Assembly (NCBI GenBank): GCA_021186555.1
Contig: JAJKFL010000012.1
Coordinates: 17,619,711 to 17,683,710 of the forward strand
Length of the DNA: 64,000 nucleotides
Source of the DNA: Reticulitermes speratus
Taxonomy: Eukaryota; Arthropoda; Insecta; Blattodea; Rhinotermitidae
Reading direction: 5' to 3'
Shown here: positions 1 to 63,912 of the stretch, piece after piece
How positions within the stretch are numbered: position 1 is the stretch's first letter
Layout: each line of letters begins with the position of its first letter
Program-made: the position numbers and the translations under genes
Notes under the pieces: generated by a model
Told to the model about the DNA's origin: nothing
The model's input: only the letters and a program-made list of their open reading frames with translations
Database searches by the model: none

Positions 1-1103
1 GAAACCCTCCTGATACAACTTCCTGAATGCATCCAACCTTATATTTGTCCCTTATGTAATAAACCTAAAGTCAGGGCTCTACATTGCCTTTCTGTGCCAT
101 CTGTAGGACACTACTCAAACCTTGGGGCAACACAGGGATAGTAAAAATGATGTCCACAAATACTCCCAAAGTATGTTCAGAATATACAGCAAGTTGGGGT
201 TTGTGTCCATCCAGTTTTTACTCTATTTCTTGTAATTTCTGTATTTAAGGGAAACAGCAAAAACACTGTATTAATTTGAACATAAGACAAGTAATTTTTC
301 CTAATTTTTCATATGAAAATTGGGTGGGTACCTTATAATCATGCATAACGTTAAACAAGTTCTGTACACATAGTTTTTCTGATATTGAAGACTGTGAAGG
401 AGGGTCATCTTATATTTGTGTAAATGCAAGAAATTAGTGCATGAAGTCAGGCAAGGCACTGTTTACCAAGCACTGAAAGGGTTGCAGGAAAAAGCCCATG
501 GTTTGTGACAAAAGAAATTTATTAACGTCTTGATGAATAGGATGGTACTGCATAGGGTTTGACTGTATCCATATGTCATACACTTTCATGTCAGCATGCA
601 AACTTTGGCAGGAAGCATACAAAGCTTAAGAGGGGAGTCACTCCTACTGTGTGTTTCAGCTCCTTAAAATTCACTTTGCAGGGACTTAGAGGCATGTACA
701 GTTGTAACTGCACTTGCAGAACATCAGTGATATAAAACAGGCATCTTCTGATTCATTAGTCACAAACACCAAGGTGGCCTGGAAGTAGAGTGAACTCTGA
801 ATAATTTTACTCTCCTGCTGTTTATCTGATTATCTACCTTTTTTTTTAGAATCCCTGGCAAAAATTTTCTCACACAATGCAGATTTATATTTCATTTTCA
901 AGATCACGTCTTCTTGGATGTGGTGTGTAGTTTGGTGGAAATGTACTTACATTTCAGAGGAACCTGCTGCTTTCATCTTCAGAGAACAGCGAATATCTTT
1001 CTGCCAAACTACATGGCACCACACTGCAGAAGATACTAGTCCTTATAGTTCCTGCTGTAAAAACATCAAATCTCACACACACAATGTTATTCAAACATTT
1101 CAG
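1..1103. other. NAT10 intron, 3' part
   Basis: I see no exon here. About 905-1065 holds a foldback repeat fragment listed separately. The remainder is AT-rich unique-looking DNA. Confidence 0.5.
905..1065. repeat. foldback repeat copy (inverted pair, hammerhead-like family)
   Basis: Left half, read on the minus strand, gives CTGAAGATGAAAGCAGCAGG then TTCCTCTGAAATG. The right half on the plus strand gives CCAAACTACATGGCACCACA then GCAGAAGATAC. This is the same head-to-head arrangement seen at 15290, 30410 and 35360. Confidence 0.55.
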
Positions 1104-1340
1104 GCAATTATTCTTGGCCTGGGCTTGCAATACAAAACTGTGGATAACCTTGCATCAGAGTTGGAACTACCAGCATCACAACTATTAGGTCTGTTCAACC
1201 GAACAATTCGTCGATGTGTTCAGTATTTAACAGGAATTCTGGAACACTCCATAGAACAGAGTCTGGTCCAGCCAAGAACTGACATTGTCTTCAACCCTGT
1301 TGCCGAGAGCATGCATGATGAATTAGAAGCAGCAGCAAAG
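1104..1340 (+). CDS. NAT10: NAT10 (RNA cytidine acetyltransferase), internal exon
   Basis: NAT10/Kre33 uses acetyl-CoA and ATP to make N4-acetylcytidine in 18S rRNA and tRNA, mainly in the nucleolus. This exon follows a TTTCAG acceptor and ends before GTAATT; its 79 codons are in phase 0. It reads AIILGLGLQYKTVDNLASEL and continues through LPASQLLGLFNRTIRR, matching the conserved C-terminal part of the family (tRNA-binding region). Only the 3' end of the gene is in the window; catalytic exons lie to the left. The next exons are 1437-1582 and 3383-3467. Family assignment rests on recognised conserved residues, not on a search. Confidence 0.93.
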
Positions 1341-1436
1341 GTAATTAATAGTATATTAGCTCTTCAGTAGGTGCTTTGGATACTATTATGTTGTGCCTGG
1401 GTAGACAGTAATATGAACAGGACTTCTGTATTACAG

Positions 1437-1582
1437 GAACTGAAGTTCAAACAGCAGCAGGAGCTGAAGAAACTGAAACAAGAAAACCTGAGTCAGTATG
1501 CAGTTAAAGGCTCAGAAGAAGAGTGGGTGCGAGCATTAGGTTCTTCGGGAAAGAAACTGAAGAACGTTGTTTCTGTCAAAAG
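1437..1582 (+). CDS. NAT10: NAT10, penultimate coding exon
   Basis: The exon opens after TTACAG and ends ...GTCAAAAG before GTGAAG, phase 0 in and phase 2 out. It encodes ELKFKQQQELKKLKQENLSQ and then the family motif GSEEEWVRAL, followed by a Lys-rich stretch. The intron before it is 96 bases and the one after it 1,800 bases. Confidence 0.92.
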
Positions 1583-3382
1583 GTGAAGTACCAAATGTTA
1601 CTGTATTTGACAATTTAAAGCAGAGTGGTACCACCCGCTGTAACATTAAGAAACTACATTTTGTCCACACAGTGTATTTGTGTGTCTGTAATTCTCACAA
1701 TACACAGTGATAATTTCCCTGTACAAAATTGTTTGACTGGTGCAGTGGAGAGTGAATGTTCTCTGTGTGAGGCAGGAACTGAATGTGTCTGTAAATCGGA
1801 TGGGCATCAGTTTTGAAACGATTAAGGCTACATATTTATTTGGACTTTGTCCATTTTCTTAGGTTTCTTATTAAAAACTAAGATGATGGACAAAGTCCAA
1901 ATTAATAGCCTAAAATGTTAGGTCATACCATCATCAAATAAATCCAAACCTGGTTCAAAATGTAAGTTTCAAAAGTGAACTCAGTTATCAGATTACTTCC
2001 TACATCCTCTTCTATGTAAAATTTGTTGGCAAATATTTATACCCTCTTTCAATTAAAATGCAAATAGGCATTTTAATCAGCATAGAGCTGTTCTGATAAG
2101 AGTTTTAGTAGTGCAGGTAGACCAATAGCCCCTGTAAAAGCATTATCCCATTATTATGGATTCTATGGATTTAACAACACTGTTCCAATGCAAAGGCTAT
2201 GTAGCATCAAATCAGATGGGAAGATAATGATGAATGGTCCGTAGATTAGGGTTTGGAAGTGGTTGTGGCCTGTGTGAGGTTTACAATTACTATACTGGCA
2301 TTCACTAGGAAAGAGTGAGAAACTCCACAAAAACTTGATCCAGGAGAAACAGTAACCAATCCAAGATTCAAACTGGGTGCCCCTCAGTTACTGTTTTGGA
2401 GCATTGCTGCTCTAAGAACATGCTTAGTCATAGAAGTAACATGATCTGTTACAGAATTTTAACATGACTCAGTTCATTAAATCTGAATTTGAGAAAAATT
2501 CTTATAACTTGTGTGCATGCACTCCACTATCAACCAGAGCTTCACTAGTTAACTATCTTAGTGCCAGGATATATGGGTAGGTTATGCTAAAAAAATTGAT
2601 AACCTATCAACACAGAGAAGTATCGAGTATGTAATGAGCAAGAGTCACGTTATTCAGTGATGTGATTGATGCTGAAATGTTGTGGATGAGAAGGAAACTT
2701 AACACACGTAAAGTGGTGGCTGATATATTGCCTGACACATAATGTGCAAGAGAACCAGTGGGTGATAGATCGGTTAAGTGTAAAGTGTAACGCTTCCAGA
2801 CTTAACTAAGGATAAGGCTGATTTGTAGTCAAAGTTTTGCTGTGAGAGCTTTTCAACCAGGAGTATGAAAATCTGGCTTTAGTCTTGGACACCTTGAGTA
2901 ATGTACTGGGTAGGACACTGGTATGTAAGTGGTGCAGTTTTCAGGTGGGGGGTTGGGCAGGTAAGGAGAGCAAAAGTGAATTCTGAGAGAACTATTTTGT
3001 TTTTGAAAATTATATCAGATCAGCATGTGAAATGTGATTACATATACAGTATATATAATATTTTTATTATGCATGATATGCTGATCAGACAGTTTTTAAA
3101 AGTAAAATTCAGTTTTTTTCAGAACTCACTTTATTGACTTGACCCTCTTTAACTGCCCACCTGAAAATTATAAGGATTATCTGACCTGAGTTACATCTTT
3201 CAACATGGTCAATTCCTTGTAGTGTTGCAATAAAAGTTATTATTCGTGACATTTGTAATTGTTGGTATGAGAGAGTGTTAACGATTGCCTCTACTTGCAT
3301 GTATAAGACATGTTCATAAAACCAGACTATATACCTATATTAACATGTAATACATCTAAGAATGGCATTTTGAATTTTGTAG
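1583..3382. other. last NAT10 intron
   Basis: No coding exon recognised. It contains a small perfect foldback at 1839-1901 and otherwise AT-rich DNA without a feature I can name. Confidence 0.5.
1839..1901. repeat. short foldback (inverted repeat)
   Basis: TTTGGACTTTGTCCAT at 1839-1854 is repeated in inverse at 1886-1901, separated by 31 bases. Flanking AGGCTA and TAGCCT extend the pairing with gaps. Confidence 0.7.
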
Positions 3383-3467
3383 TGGTGAGAAGCGGCCAGT
3401 TGAGGGAGAAGAATTACTGGAGGAACCTGCGAAAAAGAAAAAGCACAAGAAGAAATGTGATCGTTAA
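3383..3467 (+). CDS. NAT10: NAT10, last coding exon and stop
   Basis: A TTTTGTAG acceptor restores the frame (AG joined to T gives Ser). The exon encodes SGEKRPVEGEELLEEPAKKK and a basic tail KHKKKCDR before TAA at 3465-3467. A Lys-rich C-terminus is normal for NAT10 and acts as a nuclear/nucleolar signal in the family. The acceptor is supported by frame and tail type; the residues themselves are poorly conserved. Confidence 0.8.
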
Positions 3468-5016
3468 TATTAATGTAGTTACACATAGATATGTACATAG
3501 AAATACATATACATACAATTGCTGAAGATGATAATTTCATCTTCCTTATGAAATCCTGCAGAAACTGTGTATCCAAAGTACTTCGGTCACATGAGTTATG
3601 CTGAGCCTACACATAAAGATAATGAAATTAACTAACTATAAGTCCTTGGCATAGAATTTTCCCTGAGCTATGGAGAGTTATACAGCAGTTACAGGAAATA
3701 TTCTTGGAGTTGAAAGGTTCATCACTAACAACAAAAAGCTTCTCAGTGAGCCCATCAAATACAGTTCACCCCTAAATTTTTAAAATCCAGTTTCATACTA
3801 CAGTATGAATACAAATCATAAAAATTCTGTTACATATTTCTTTCAGTCTCATTGTAATTCTTATATACCAGAAAAGTATTCTCCTTAGCAGTTTTTCAGA
3901 TTTCTTCAATCGGTGTTCATTAGATGAAGATTCAAAGTTGTGCAGTCAAAACACTACACCAAAGCCACAGAACGAAATCCCATAGTGACCACTTCTACAT
4001 CCCCCTTGAAGTGTTAGAATAGAACAGAATACAGAAGGGCAGGCACCACAGTGACCCGTGCACTTCGATCCTTATTGATCTTTTGTGCAGAAGTTTTCCC
4101 TTGAGGTGTTAATCTTCGTCCTCCAGTCATCCATACGATTCACGTGAATGTTATGAGTGGTACTCTTCGTTGGTAAGAAGTGCTGTAGGGTGGAGGGGGA
4201 TACAACATTAGGCAGCAACTGCAAAGCTCCAAACATTGCATTCCACCACCCATGAGACTTACCATGGCATCAGTATAGGTAAAATGTGCTCTTTAATTTC
4301 ATATGTTCAATATAATCAGGGTATCTCTTAGACAGTTTAGTCTGGATAAAGCGAACCGAGTTAGTTTTGATGGTTCACAGAACTGTTTTAGGCACTATTT
4401 GACAAAGCACAGTGCAGAAGTCATTTTTAGAACATCTAGTTTGTCTGTAACCTAGTATAAGGGACATTCCTGAATGGATTTTGATATGTCTTAACATTGT
4501 ATTTTTGGACCACCTCAACTACCTATACTGAGGACCATAAAAGAAGTTGCATTGATGTCCAGAATGTCGGTATTAGTCAGCCTATTAATGTATTCCCCTC
4601 TAGTCTGTCAGGCAGCTCAGTCCTTCTCATTAACAAAATTTATCATGTGGTTATCACAACCAACATTCCAGTAAACATAAATTTTTATGGGAGAATATAA
4701 GTACACTGAAGAGAGATGCTGAATAGGACTTCTGTGACATCAATATAGGACAAGACTTCACACATATTCAGCATCTATGAGGAATGTCTAAATGAACATG
4801 TTTATTATGTGTAGAAAAGCTACATAAGTCACCTCAGACTATCTGGACCCATCCAATGAAAACAGGAATATTTCAGCATGCAAATAAGCAAAAAGAGATT
4901 TGTCTCTATGGCTGATCTGCAGTTTAGCCATCTTACTGATATTAGAGAATAGAAGACATCACAATTTTCTGATCCTCTCCTTGTCATGGGAGACCCAGTT
5001 ATGTTTAGTGAATTAA
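3468..5016. other. intergenic region and NAT10 3' UTR
   Basis: The stretch begins with the NAT10 3' UTR. I found no canonical AATAAA close to the stop, so the transcript end is not placed. No gene or named repeat seen. Confidence 0.4.
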
Positions 5017-5178
5017 CCCTTTGGTGCCAATTGTTACCTACTGGCTACACTCGGTGTGATGCTTAAAGCGCCAAAGGTTAGGTACTGATGATGGCAAGTT
5101 ACGGCCATTCTTACAGCCCTTATTTAAATACTGGTCTTCTGCATATCACACTAGGCACTTAATTCCACCACAAAATGG
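5017..5178. mobile_element. TTAA-flanked short element (piggyBac-like MITE)
   Basis: TTAA at 5013-5016 and at 5179-5182 flank the segment. It starts CCCTTTGGTGCC, and an internal GCGCCAAAGG copy lies at 5069-5078. The same end sequence recurs at 45616-45757 and 10204-10406. No coding capacity. PiggyBac elements duplicate TTAA; class is inferred from that and the CCC start. Confidence 0.5.
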
Positions 5179-6094
5179 TTAATCCACGTAAAGAATCTTG
5201 TTAACATTCCTGGCCTGTGCCAACCCAACAAAGTTCAGGGCCCCATTTCTGAGATGGGAGCTCTCAATAGTCAAAGATCCATTACTCCCAATTAAAAATG
5301 AGAAACAAAATGGCCAGCGGAGAACCACACCTCAATATGGACTCCAAGCTTTGATGGGGGCTTTATATTGTCTATATTTACAACATTATACATGGGCATT
5401 GGGGAAGGAAATGTGAAATAATTTTAAGGGGATAAGGGTTAAGAATGTCAGCACATTTCTATTAATGTTTATTTTATTTTACATTCACACACAACTCTTA
5501 CAATATTAACTTGATTACCACTTGAGAATTATAACACTATCAGTATGTTAAACAGCATTTGTACCTGCCCGTTCTTGTTTAAGCTGCTTGTTCAAGTGAG
5601 ATGTGATTAAGACAGAAAGAAGAGAAATATAATATACAGTTTTCCCGAGACAGGATATTTTCACAGTGGACATCTAGCCTCTCCATCACGCAATGGAAGA
5701 GGTCAACAGGCACATATGTTACAGCCTTGTGGCTCATAACCTGCAATTTATTTTTATGCATGGATCTGATAAGAGAATACTCAATTATATACACCATGCA
5801 TGGTCAATAAGTTGTGTTAATGTAACTTGATCTACATTTCTTAAGCTAAACCACAGACTATGCCTTGTTTACACTATAATCTGCCAAACTTTCTTTGCTG
5901 CCAAGCCCTTCAGGTTTCGATAAAATGTCGCAGATCCCCAATCAAACGCATGTATAAAAAAGCATATGTGGAACATGAAATTAAAGGAAAGTCTGACAGA
6001 AAACACTAAAGTACAGTATATTTGAACTGAATTTGTCAGTGTGAAATGAAGCTTAGTGCAACTTGTTTGGTTTGCAAACCATCATTTCTGTTGT

Positions 6095-6301
6095 AAGTTT
6101 TAAAACTTTCGCGGCGACATGATTCAATATAGTCTTCTCGGGCGCACAGCCGCGTCAACTCGTTTCAATACAACGTTTCGGGGACTAGCTCCGTCCCCAT
6201 CCTCGGGCAAAACTTTGCCTGAGGATGGGGACGGAGCTAGTCCCCGAAACGTTGTATTCAAACGAGTTGACGCGGCTGTGCGCCCGAGAAGACTATATTG
6301 A
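6095..6301. mobile_element. near-perfect foldback insertion with 14-bp target duplication
   Basis: ATCATTTCTGTTGT occurs at 6081-6094 and again at 6302-6315, flanking the insert, so it looks like a target-site duplication. Within it, 6119-6212 and 6213-6306 form an inverted repeat with about three mismatches in 94 positions. The right arm holds CTGAGGA (6219-6225), a hairpin GGGGAC/GTCCCC (6227-6232 with 6240-6245), then GAAAC (6246-6250). Both strands carry an open frame of about 60 codons, a product of the symmetry rather than a gene. A Penelope-like retroelement terminal repeat pair is the best guess. Confidence 0.7.
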
Positions 6302-6315
6302 ATCATTTCTGTTGT

Positions 6316-7439
6316 TCCTGTCAGCTCTCTCTTTGAACCATTACTCTGCAGATTCATAAACACAGTTTACTAGCAGCAATACCAGTCGAGTGCATTGCGC
6401 AATTAAAGCAACTTCTTATTTATCTTACAAACAAAATAGCATTTCTTGCTCTGTACATAAAATGCAAATTCAGGTTGGGCCCCTCAACAAGGTATCATAC
6501 TAGGTTTGAAATGCATATACGTATATCTAGGCCACAGGTTGCCAACCTATTTTGGGATGATGGGCAACTGGTAGCAGTTACAATTTATAGTGGATGCAAA
6601 ATGATTCTACTGTAACTGACAGATTACTACTGCTTAATCGAACACCTGCTCTTGGCAGTTCTGCCACCATGCACCATGCTGTCCAGTAGACATGTTTTCT
6701 GCTGATGCCTTCCTAGGTTCACAAGTCGATTATGAATACCTTCATATCTTGTATTCTTGCAGGAAGACATTTTATCAAAAAACATTGTTTTGGCCCACTA
6801 TCTCACAAAAAATACCTAATGAAATCAGTAACTTTTGTAGGCAATGTTAATGTGACAACTGAACACAATCTACACATTTGGAGCTCCTCAGCAATGGGAA
6901 GAGATTCAAAACAGAGCAGAAACAACCACATGCTTTGCGATCATCAGCAAAGGATTAAGAATTTCTGAATACTTTTTAAAATTCTGTATGCACCTACAAG
7001 ACCTTCCAAGGACACAAAATGTTGTGGGCAAATGGCAAAAATGCCATGAAGACAATGGTTTTTTAAGTAGCAATTACAAATGGATGGAAATTAGTTGTTA
7101 ATGATGTTCACGAACTAGTCAGTTTAAAAAGCCCTTTCAATTGTTTACCACTTTCTTATCGATACTCAGACTCTGGATTATCAGTATGGACAATGACATG
7201 TGTAGGCAAATCTTAATGAACAGATTATATGGCAAACAAAATCATGCCAGGTTGAGGGGTCTCACAGCAGTGTTGTTGAAGATTCAAATTCAATCCTCTG
7301 GAATGTTACACCATGTTGACAACATAAACAAGAACCAATATTTTGTACAACAATTTCTGAATACGTGTCAGCCAAATGTATATAGTCGTTTCCAAATGTC
7401 ACTGTTCAATAACACTCCTCACCCTGCAAACTGTTAAAG
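6316..7439. other. intergenic DNA between the convergent genes
   Basis: No gene is supported. A segment near 6531-6560 (GGTTGCCAACCTATTTTGGG) resembles a hAT element end, but I could not find its partner. Confidence 0.35.
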
Positions 7440-7479
7440 AGTATTCATAAAGAATAGTGTCCCATCAGACGTGACATCA

Positions 7480-7640
7480 CACAGTCTGGGAGAAATCTAC
7501 TAACAATTTAGAGGAGCCTACTCCCTTCATCTTCAAGAAATCCTCTACCCTGCATACGGAGGCAGCAGGTTCCTCCAAAAGGTTGGTAAATTTTTAACAG
7601 ACTACATAATGTCACATATCAGATGGCAGCATTCTTTATA
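7480..7640. repeat. foldback repeat copy (inverted pair)
   Basis: The left half on the minus strand reads TTGAAGATGAAGGGAGTAGG then CTCCTC. The right half on the plus strand has GGAGG (7558-7562), a loop, CCTCC (7572-7576), then AAAAGGTTGGTAA. Both halves belong to the hammerhead-like family. Confidence 0.6.
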
Positions 7641-8699
7641 GTCACTGCCATGAAAACCTCTAAACTCACACAGAACTGTGATATTTTAATGCTTCCAACC
7701 ACTAAAATTTAACTTCACATTTTAGACAGTTGACTAAGTATGATCAAGTCCCTGCATTCAGTAGTCACTGACTGTGTACTTACACTTGAGACAAGCAAAC
7801 TACTGAAGCAGTAAAAAAATTTATTCAAAACACAACTGCAACAGAAGTTTTGTGGGTGATATATGCAACAAAACAATGGAATACAGTACCGAACACAAAC
7901 ATGAACAGTCAACTTCAAACAACCCTGTTCAGGAAGTCATTACCTCAACCAATGGCTATTTAATCGCAAAATCCTTACATAACAGTGTCTTTTAACTGGC
8001 TCTCACAGTACTGCTGATTCCCGTAAGTGAAGACCGAATTTACTGGTTTTGTTTTATTCTTACACAAGAATTACATCAACTTATAAATAACTAGTATTAC
8101 CATCCTTGTAATAATAAATGCAGTTACACTAAAAAAGCTGTCCGATGGTTGCAAGTCAAACTCGGGCTTTGCTTATAGTTTATCGCTAATCAGTCTTGGT
8201 GCTGTTATTATAAGAGTATAAATTAATTCCAAAAGCATTATTGTTTTATAGTTATTGTTAAAACCATACATTTCATGGATTTTACATATTTTGGTCATAT
8301 GAACCACAATAAAACCAGCAATTTCCAACCAAACAACATGCATAAGGTGGGGGGGGAAAAGGACACTTCAATAAAATCACTTAAAATAAACGACTGTCTG
8401 TGCTATGTTTAACATTTTTAACGATATACTTGTAATATTAACAACAAAATCTGTCAATATTACTTAGCACCTTTACTTAAAGACATGCAAGAAGCAAACA
8501 GATTCTTGAAATGTATAATGCAGAGATAAAAGCATGGTATACGTATTCAACCTGCAGTTAAGATGGTACAGTAATTCAGGTGCATGGGTACTATTCTTAT
8601 GAGCTGTCTGGTGAAAGCCAGTTTCCTTCTTACACCAGCACACACTGTGGCATATGCTACCAAATCAGATTCAGGTCACAGAAGAATGCCCTACTGGCT
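7641..8699 (-). other. probable msps 3' UTR and intergenic DNA
   Basis: Downstream of the msps stop. On the minus strand AATAAA occurs at 8053-8058 and 7820-7825, either of which could be the polyadenylation signal; neither is decisive. No other feature seen. Confidence 0.35.
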
Positions 8700-60437
<51,738 letters not shown>

Positions 60438-60991
60438 CTTGAACTTGCTTCACTTGCTTATAAACAGTTTACCTGAAATATAACATTGGTCCAACACAAT
60501 CAGTGCAAAATATTCATAATATCAAGAACAGATCCACATACCATGTTCTTATGTACCTTCTGTTTCTATTCCATTCATTAGTACAACAAATACAATTCAT
60601 CAATGGACCACAGATAGTACAAACATTCCACAAGTACTTCCTCGCTACTCCTACACATTTTACCATATTGGTTGGTCTATCATACGCAGAATGACTTTAT
60701 AAGTATTTGATACAAATAGCTCTATTTTTCTGGAAGTACATAGTACTAGAAAGGAGAACAGGCTAAATCGGGTGTACAGATGTCCATTCTGCTTCAAGAG
60801 CACTGCCACCTTTGCTTTAGAAAAAGTATGGAATATCAGTTTCTATACATGTTTGCATTTTTTATATTTCTGTAATTATACAGTACTTTATTTAATATTG
60901 CTCACATCATAATGCAAATACATATAAATGCAAAACAAAAATTTCTGACAATACCATGAGACCACATACTAATTATTAGTAATAATTAGCA

Positions 60992-61895
60992 ATGAGGAGG
61001 AGAAAATAGTAGGAAGATGGAGAGAATATTTTAACGAACTTCTTAATGAAAGTCTAATAGAAACAGAAGAGAAGGAATAAGATACAATTGGAAGTGTATT
61101 AGATGACGAAATAGATGTAGATCCACCAGGCCTTGGAAGAAATAAGAAGGGCGGTGAAATGTTTAAAAAATAACAAAGCGACAGGAACGGATAACATACC
61201 GGCTGAATTCTATAAGTATGGTGGTGAAGAAATGATTAAGGCCCTACATATCATAATATCACAAATTTGGAATGAGGAGGTAATGCCAGAAGAATGGAAC
61301 GCAGCAGCTATTGTCCCTATCTTTAAAAAAAGGAGACAGAACTTTGTGTAATAATTATCGAGGAATTAGCTTGTTACGTGCAGCATACAAGATACTATCG
61401 GTAATCATATATAATAGAATTACTCCATTAATTGAAGATAAAATAGGGGACTATCAGTGCGGATTCAGGGCTAATCGATCAACTGTGGATCAGATCTTTG
61501 CAGTCAGACAAACATTAGAGAAGACATGGGAGTATAGAAAATCAATATGGTTCCTATTTATAGATTTTAAGTCAGCTTATGATCAGATAGAGAGAAAGGC
61601 CATGAGGAGATTGGATATAAAACAGAAATTCCCATCTCAGCGTATGTAAGAATACAATGATTACAGTAGTATGGACATGTTATGAGGATGGGGGAGGAAC
61701 GTCTAGTAAATAGACTGTTTAAATGGATGCCCTTATGAACAAGACCAAAAGGAAGACCCAAGACAAGATGGAAGGATCAAGTGCAAACTGACATGAAGGA
61801 GCTGAAGATCCAGTATACCCCAGACAGGGCAGAATGGAAGAAGCAGCTAGATTGGGCCAAGGACCAGTGGAGTCTGTAGAGCCATCGAAGAAGAA
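60992..61895 (+). mobile_element. truncated, internally deleted non-LTR retrotransposon
   Basis: GTAATAATTAGCA at 60979-60991 and 61896-61908 is a perfect 13-bp target duplication. Reading frames in pieces give EEIRRAVKCLKNNKATGTDN, then NNYRGISLLRAAYKILSVII, then IGDYQCGFRANRSTVDQIFA and FLFIDFKSAYDQIERKA, the N-terminal reverse transcriptase motifs. The next readable part is GHVMRMGEERLVNRLFKWMP and RPKGRPKTRWKDQVQTDMKE, so the YADD catalytic core is deleted near 61610. Ends GAAGAAGAA. Confidence 0.9.
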
Positions 61896-62227
61896 GTAAT
61901 AATTAGCATAATTCAAAAATAATGTAACTCTTTCAGAAGTTTATAATGAAGTGACCAGTGAGTATAAAATGATGTAACATTTATCACTGGTTAAAGCACA
62001 AAACATTTTCCTACATTAATTACAAAGAGAGAGTTTTCCTAGAAGCCGAAGCATATCACATATCTCTCAGTTCACTGGTTATTTTGTTATAAACGTGCAA
62101 AAATGCTACCTTAATTTGATTTGCTCTGTATTTGCAATAACTTCATATTTAACATTATATTATTTTTTTGTCTATGTCACACATGCATGACCCTTTGTTA
62201 CTTCAGAACTTCATTTACACCAAAAAT

Positions 62228-62542
62228 TTAAAGCAAAGGTAAAGCAATCCCATTACAGGCCTAGACAGGCCCTTAGGGTTCCAGGTGGTTGAAGCTCCCA
62301 GATTTCTAGACAATCTAGGCACATGAAGGTGGTAAGGTTGTCAACCCTACGCACCAGCTGCCTTTACTCCCAAGAAATATTCCTGGTACTCATTTCTGTT
62401 AGAGGCTGAGTCGACAACAGGGCCACAGTGCGACCGAAAGGATTATGTCAATGAAAAATTCCAGCGACCCCATTGGGAATCAAACCTGCAACCTTCTGGC
62501 TTGTAGCGCAGTGCCTCAACCAACTGCACCACCGCGTGCCCC
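62228..62542 (-). mobile_element. tRNA-derived SINE (family B), full copy
   Basis: ACACCAAAAAT at 62217-62227 and 62543-62553 is a target duplication. Minus strand: head GCACGCGGTGGTGCAGTTGG, B box GCAGGTTTGATTCCCAATGG, body ending CTTTACCTTTGCTTT. Confidence 0.88.
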
Positions 62543-63912
62543 ACACCAAAAATGTACCAAATAAAAAATACAGTATAATTTCAGGGCACATTTGTAAGGT
62601 AAAAGTGTATTACACATCAGAAAGAGCATACCCATGACATGCCAATCATATACATCACAATAAATGTGGAACATAAGAGCTTATTTTCAAAAGAACAGGC
62701 ATGTCCCTGTTTGACAAGTATCAAGTTCTGACTGCACAAGACCAAGGAAGAGATGTATAAAAAAGAGCAAAACTTACCTAACCTACAATACCAGGACTAA
62801 CAAATGTCTAACTACAACAACTGTGTGCAGTAAGAGAGGTTGTATCATGCCAATTTTCCCACAGATAAGTCAACTCCGCCAAAGTAAACATATATATATA
62901 TATAAGCTCCTCATATGAAAATAGGCCATTTCAAAAGTAATGCTTACTTCACTTTTATTTACTTATGGTTTATGTTAGTATCAAATGGTTGGATGATTGG
63001 TTGATGTTGAATTGTAAAAAGAACCCTGAATGAAGCAGCCATGGCCTGGCTGAAATAATACCTGGCACCTTCATGGAATAACTGAGAAAAACCACATCTC
63101 TGCCATAATAAGCACTACCACGTGGAACAATTCGCTTGGTATCAACTTCCAGGTGCAACAATCAAAATAATTTCAAGAATTCATGTGTACATTCCAAACA
63201 TCGTTTGAATTCAGAAGCACAGCTTCAAAAACTGCAAGGTAAATTTCTTTAAAAGGCGACATCTATCGTCACAAACTAAACATTTAACTACGAGTTATGT
63301 AAGTAGGTAAAAAAATGAATATGTGATAGAATTCTAATGTTAGTAAGGATACTTCGTTAAAATTCTGTCTCCAAACATTACGTTCACTCCTTTATTATGA
63401 CCACGACACTTAGGTCCAAGGAAATGTCAGAATCACATTATGAACATAACGTAAACTACGTAAGATCTAAAGCCTTTATCACAGCGGTTGAATGCAAAAT
63501 CTCTCAGACAATCCGAACAATGTAACGAGGGGAAAACTCTTGAAACTGTAACATAAATGTCATGTATTGTGGGTTACGGTCCTTTTCATTCATTTCAACT
63601 GCCTTTGCCATTACAAATCAAAAGTGATATTAAAGAAAGCTGAATAACAAACAAGTTGTAATATTTAATGAGAAGTGCATATTTTAAAGTATTAAGGACG
63701 AAATGTCTTATTGCGACTATAATAATGGCATAGAGACAATTGCCACACACATCTCCCTATGTGTATAGTTCTACTTGTTCAAACATCAAAATTGTTCGAA
63801 ACTATATCGTTACGTACAAACAATATTACATGCCAGCTGCTACATCAACGCCGAATTTTCTGATTCAATAGGATTCACCACTCTACTGTTTTAAGAATAA
63901 CACTGAGTTTAC

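Larger units (their letters stand above)
60473..63912. other. msps 5' UTR intron
   Basis: Holds the retroelement at 60992 and SINE at 62228; (TA)n at 62887-62905. No coding exon seen. Confidence 0.5.

Noticed and set aside
6119-6363. Open frames on both strands encoding nearly the same 60-79 residues
   Set aside because: They arise because the DNA is an inverted repeat; low-complexity Arg/Pro/Gly content and no family match. Treated as a repeat.
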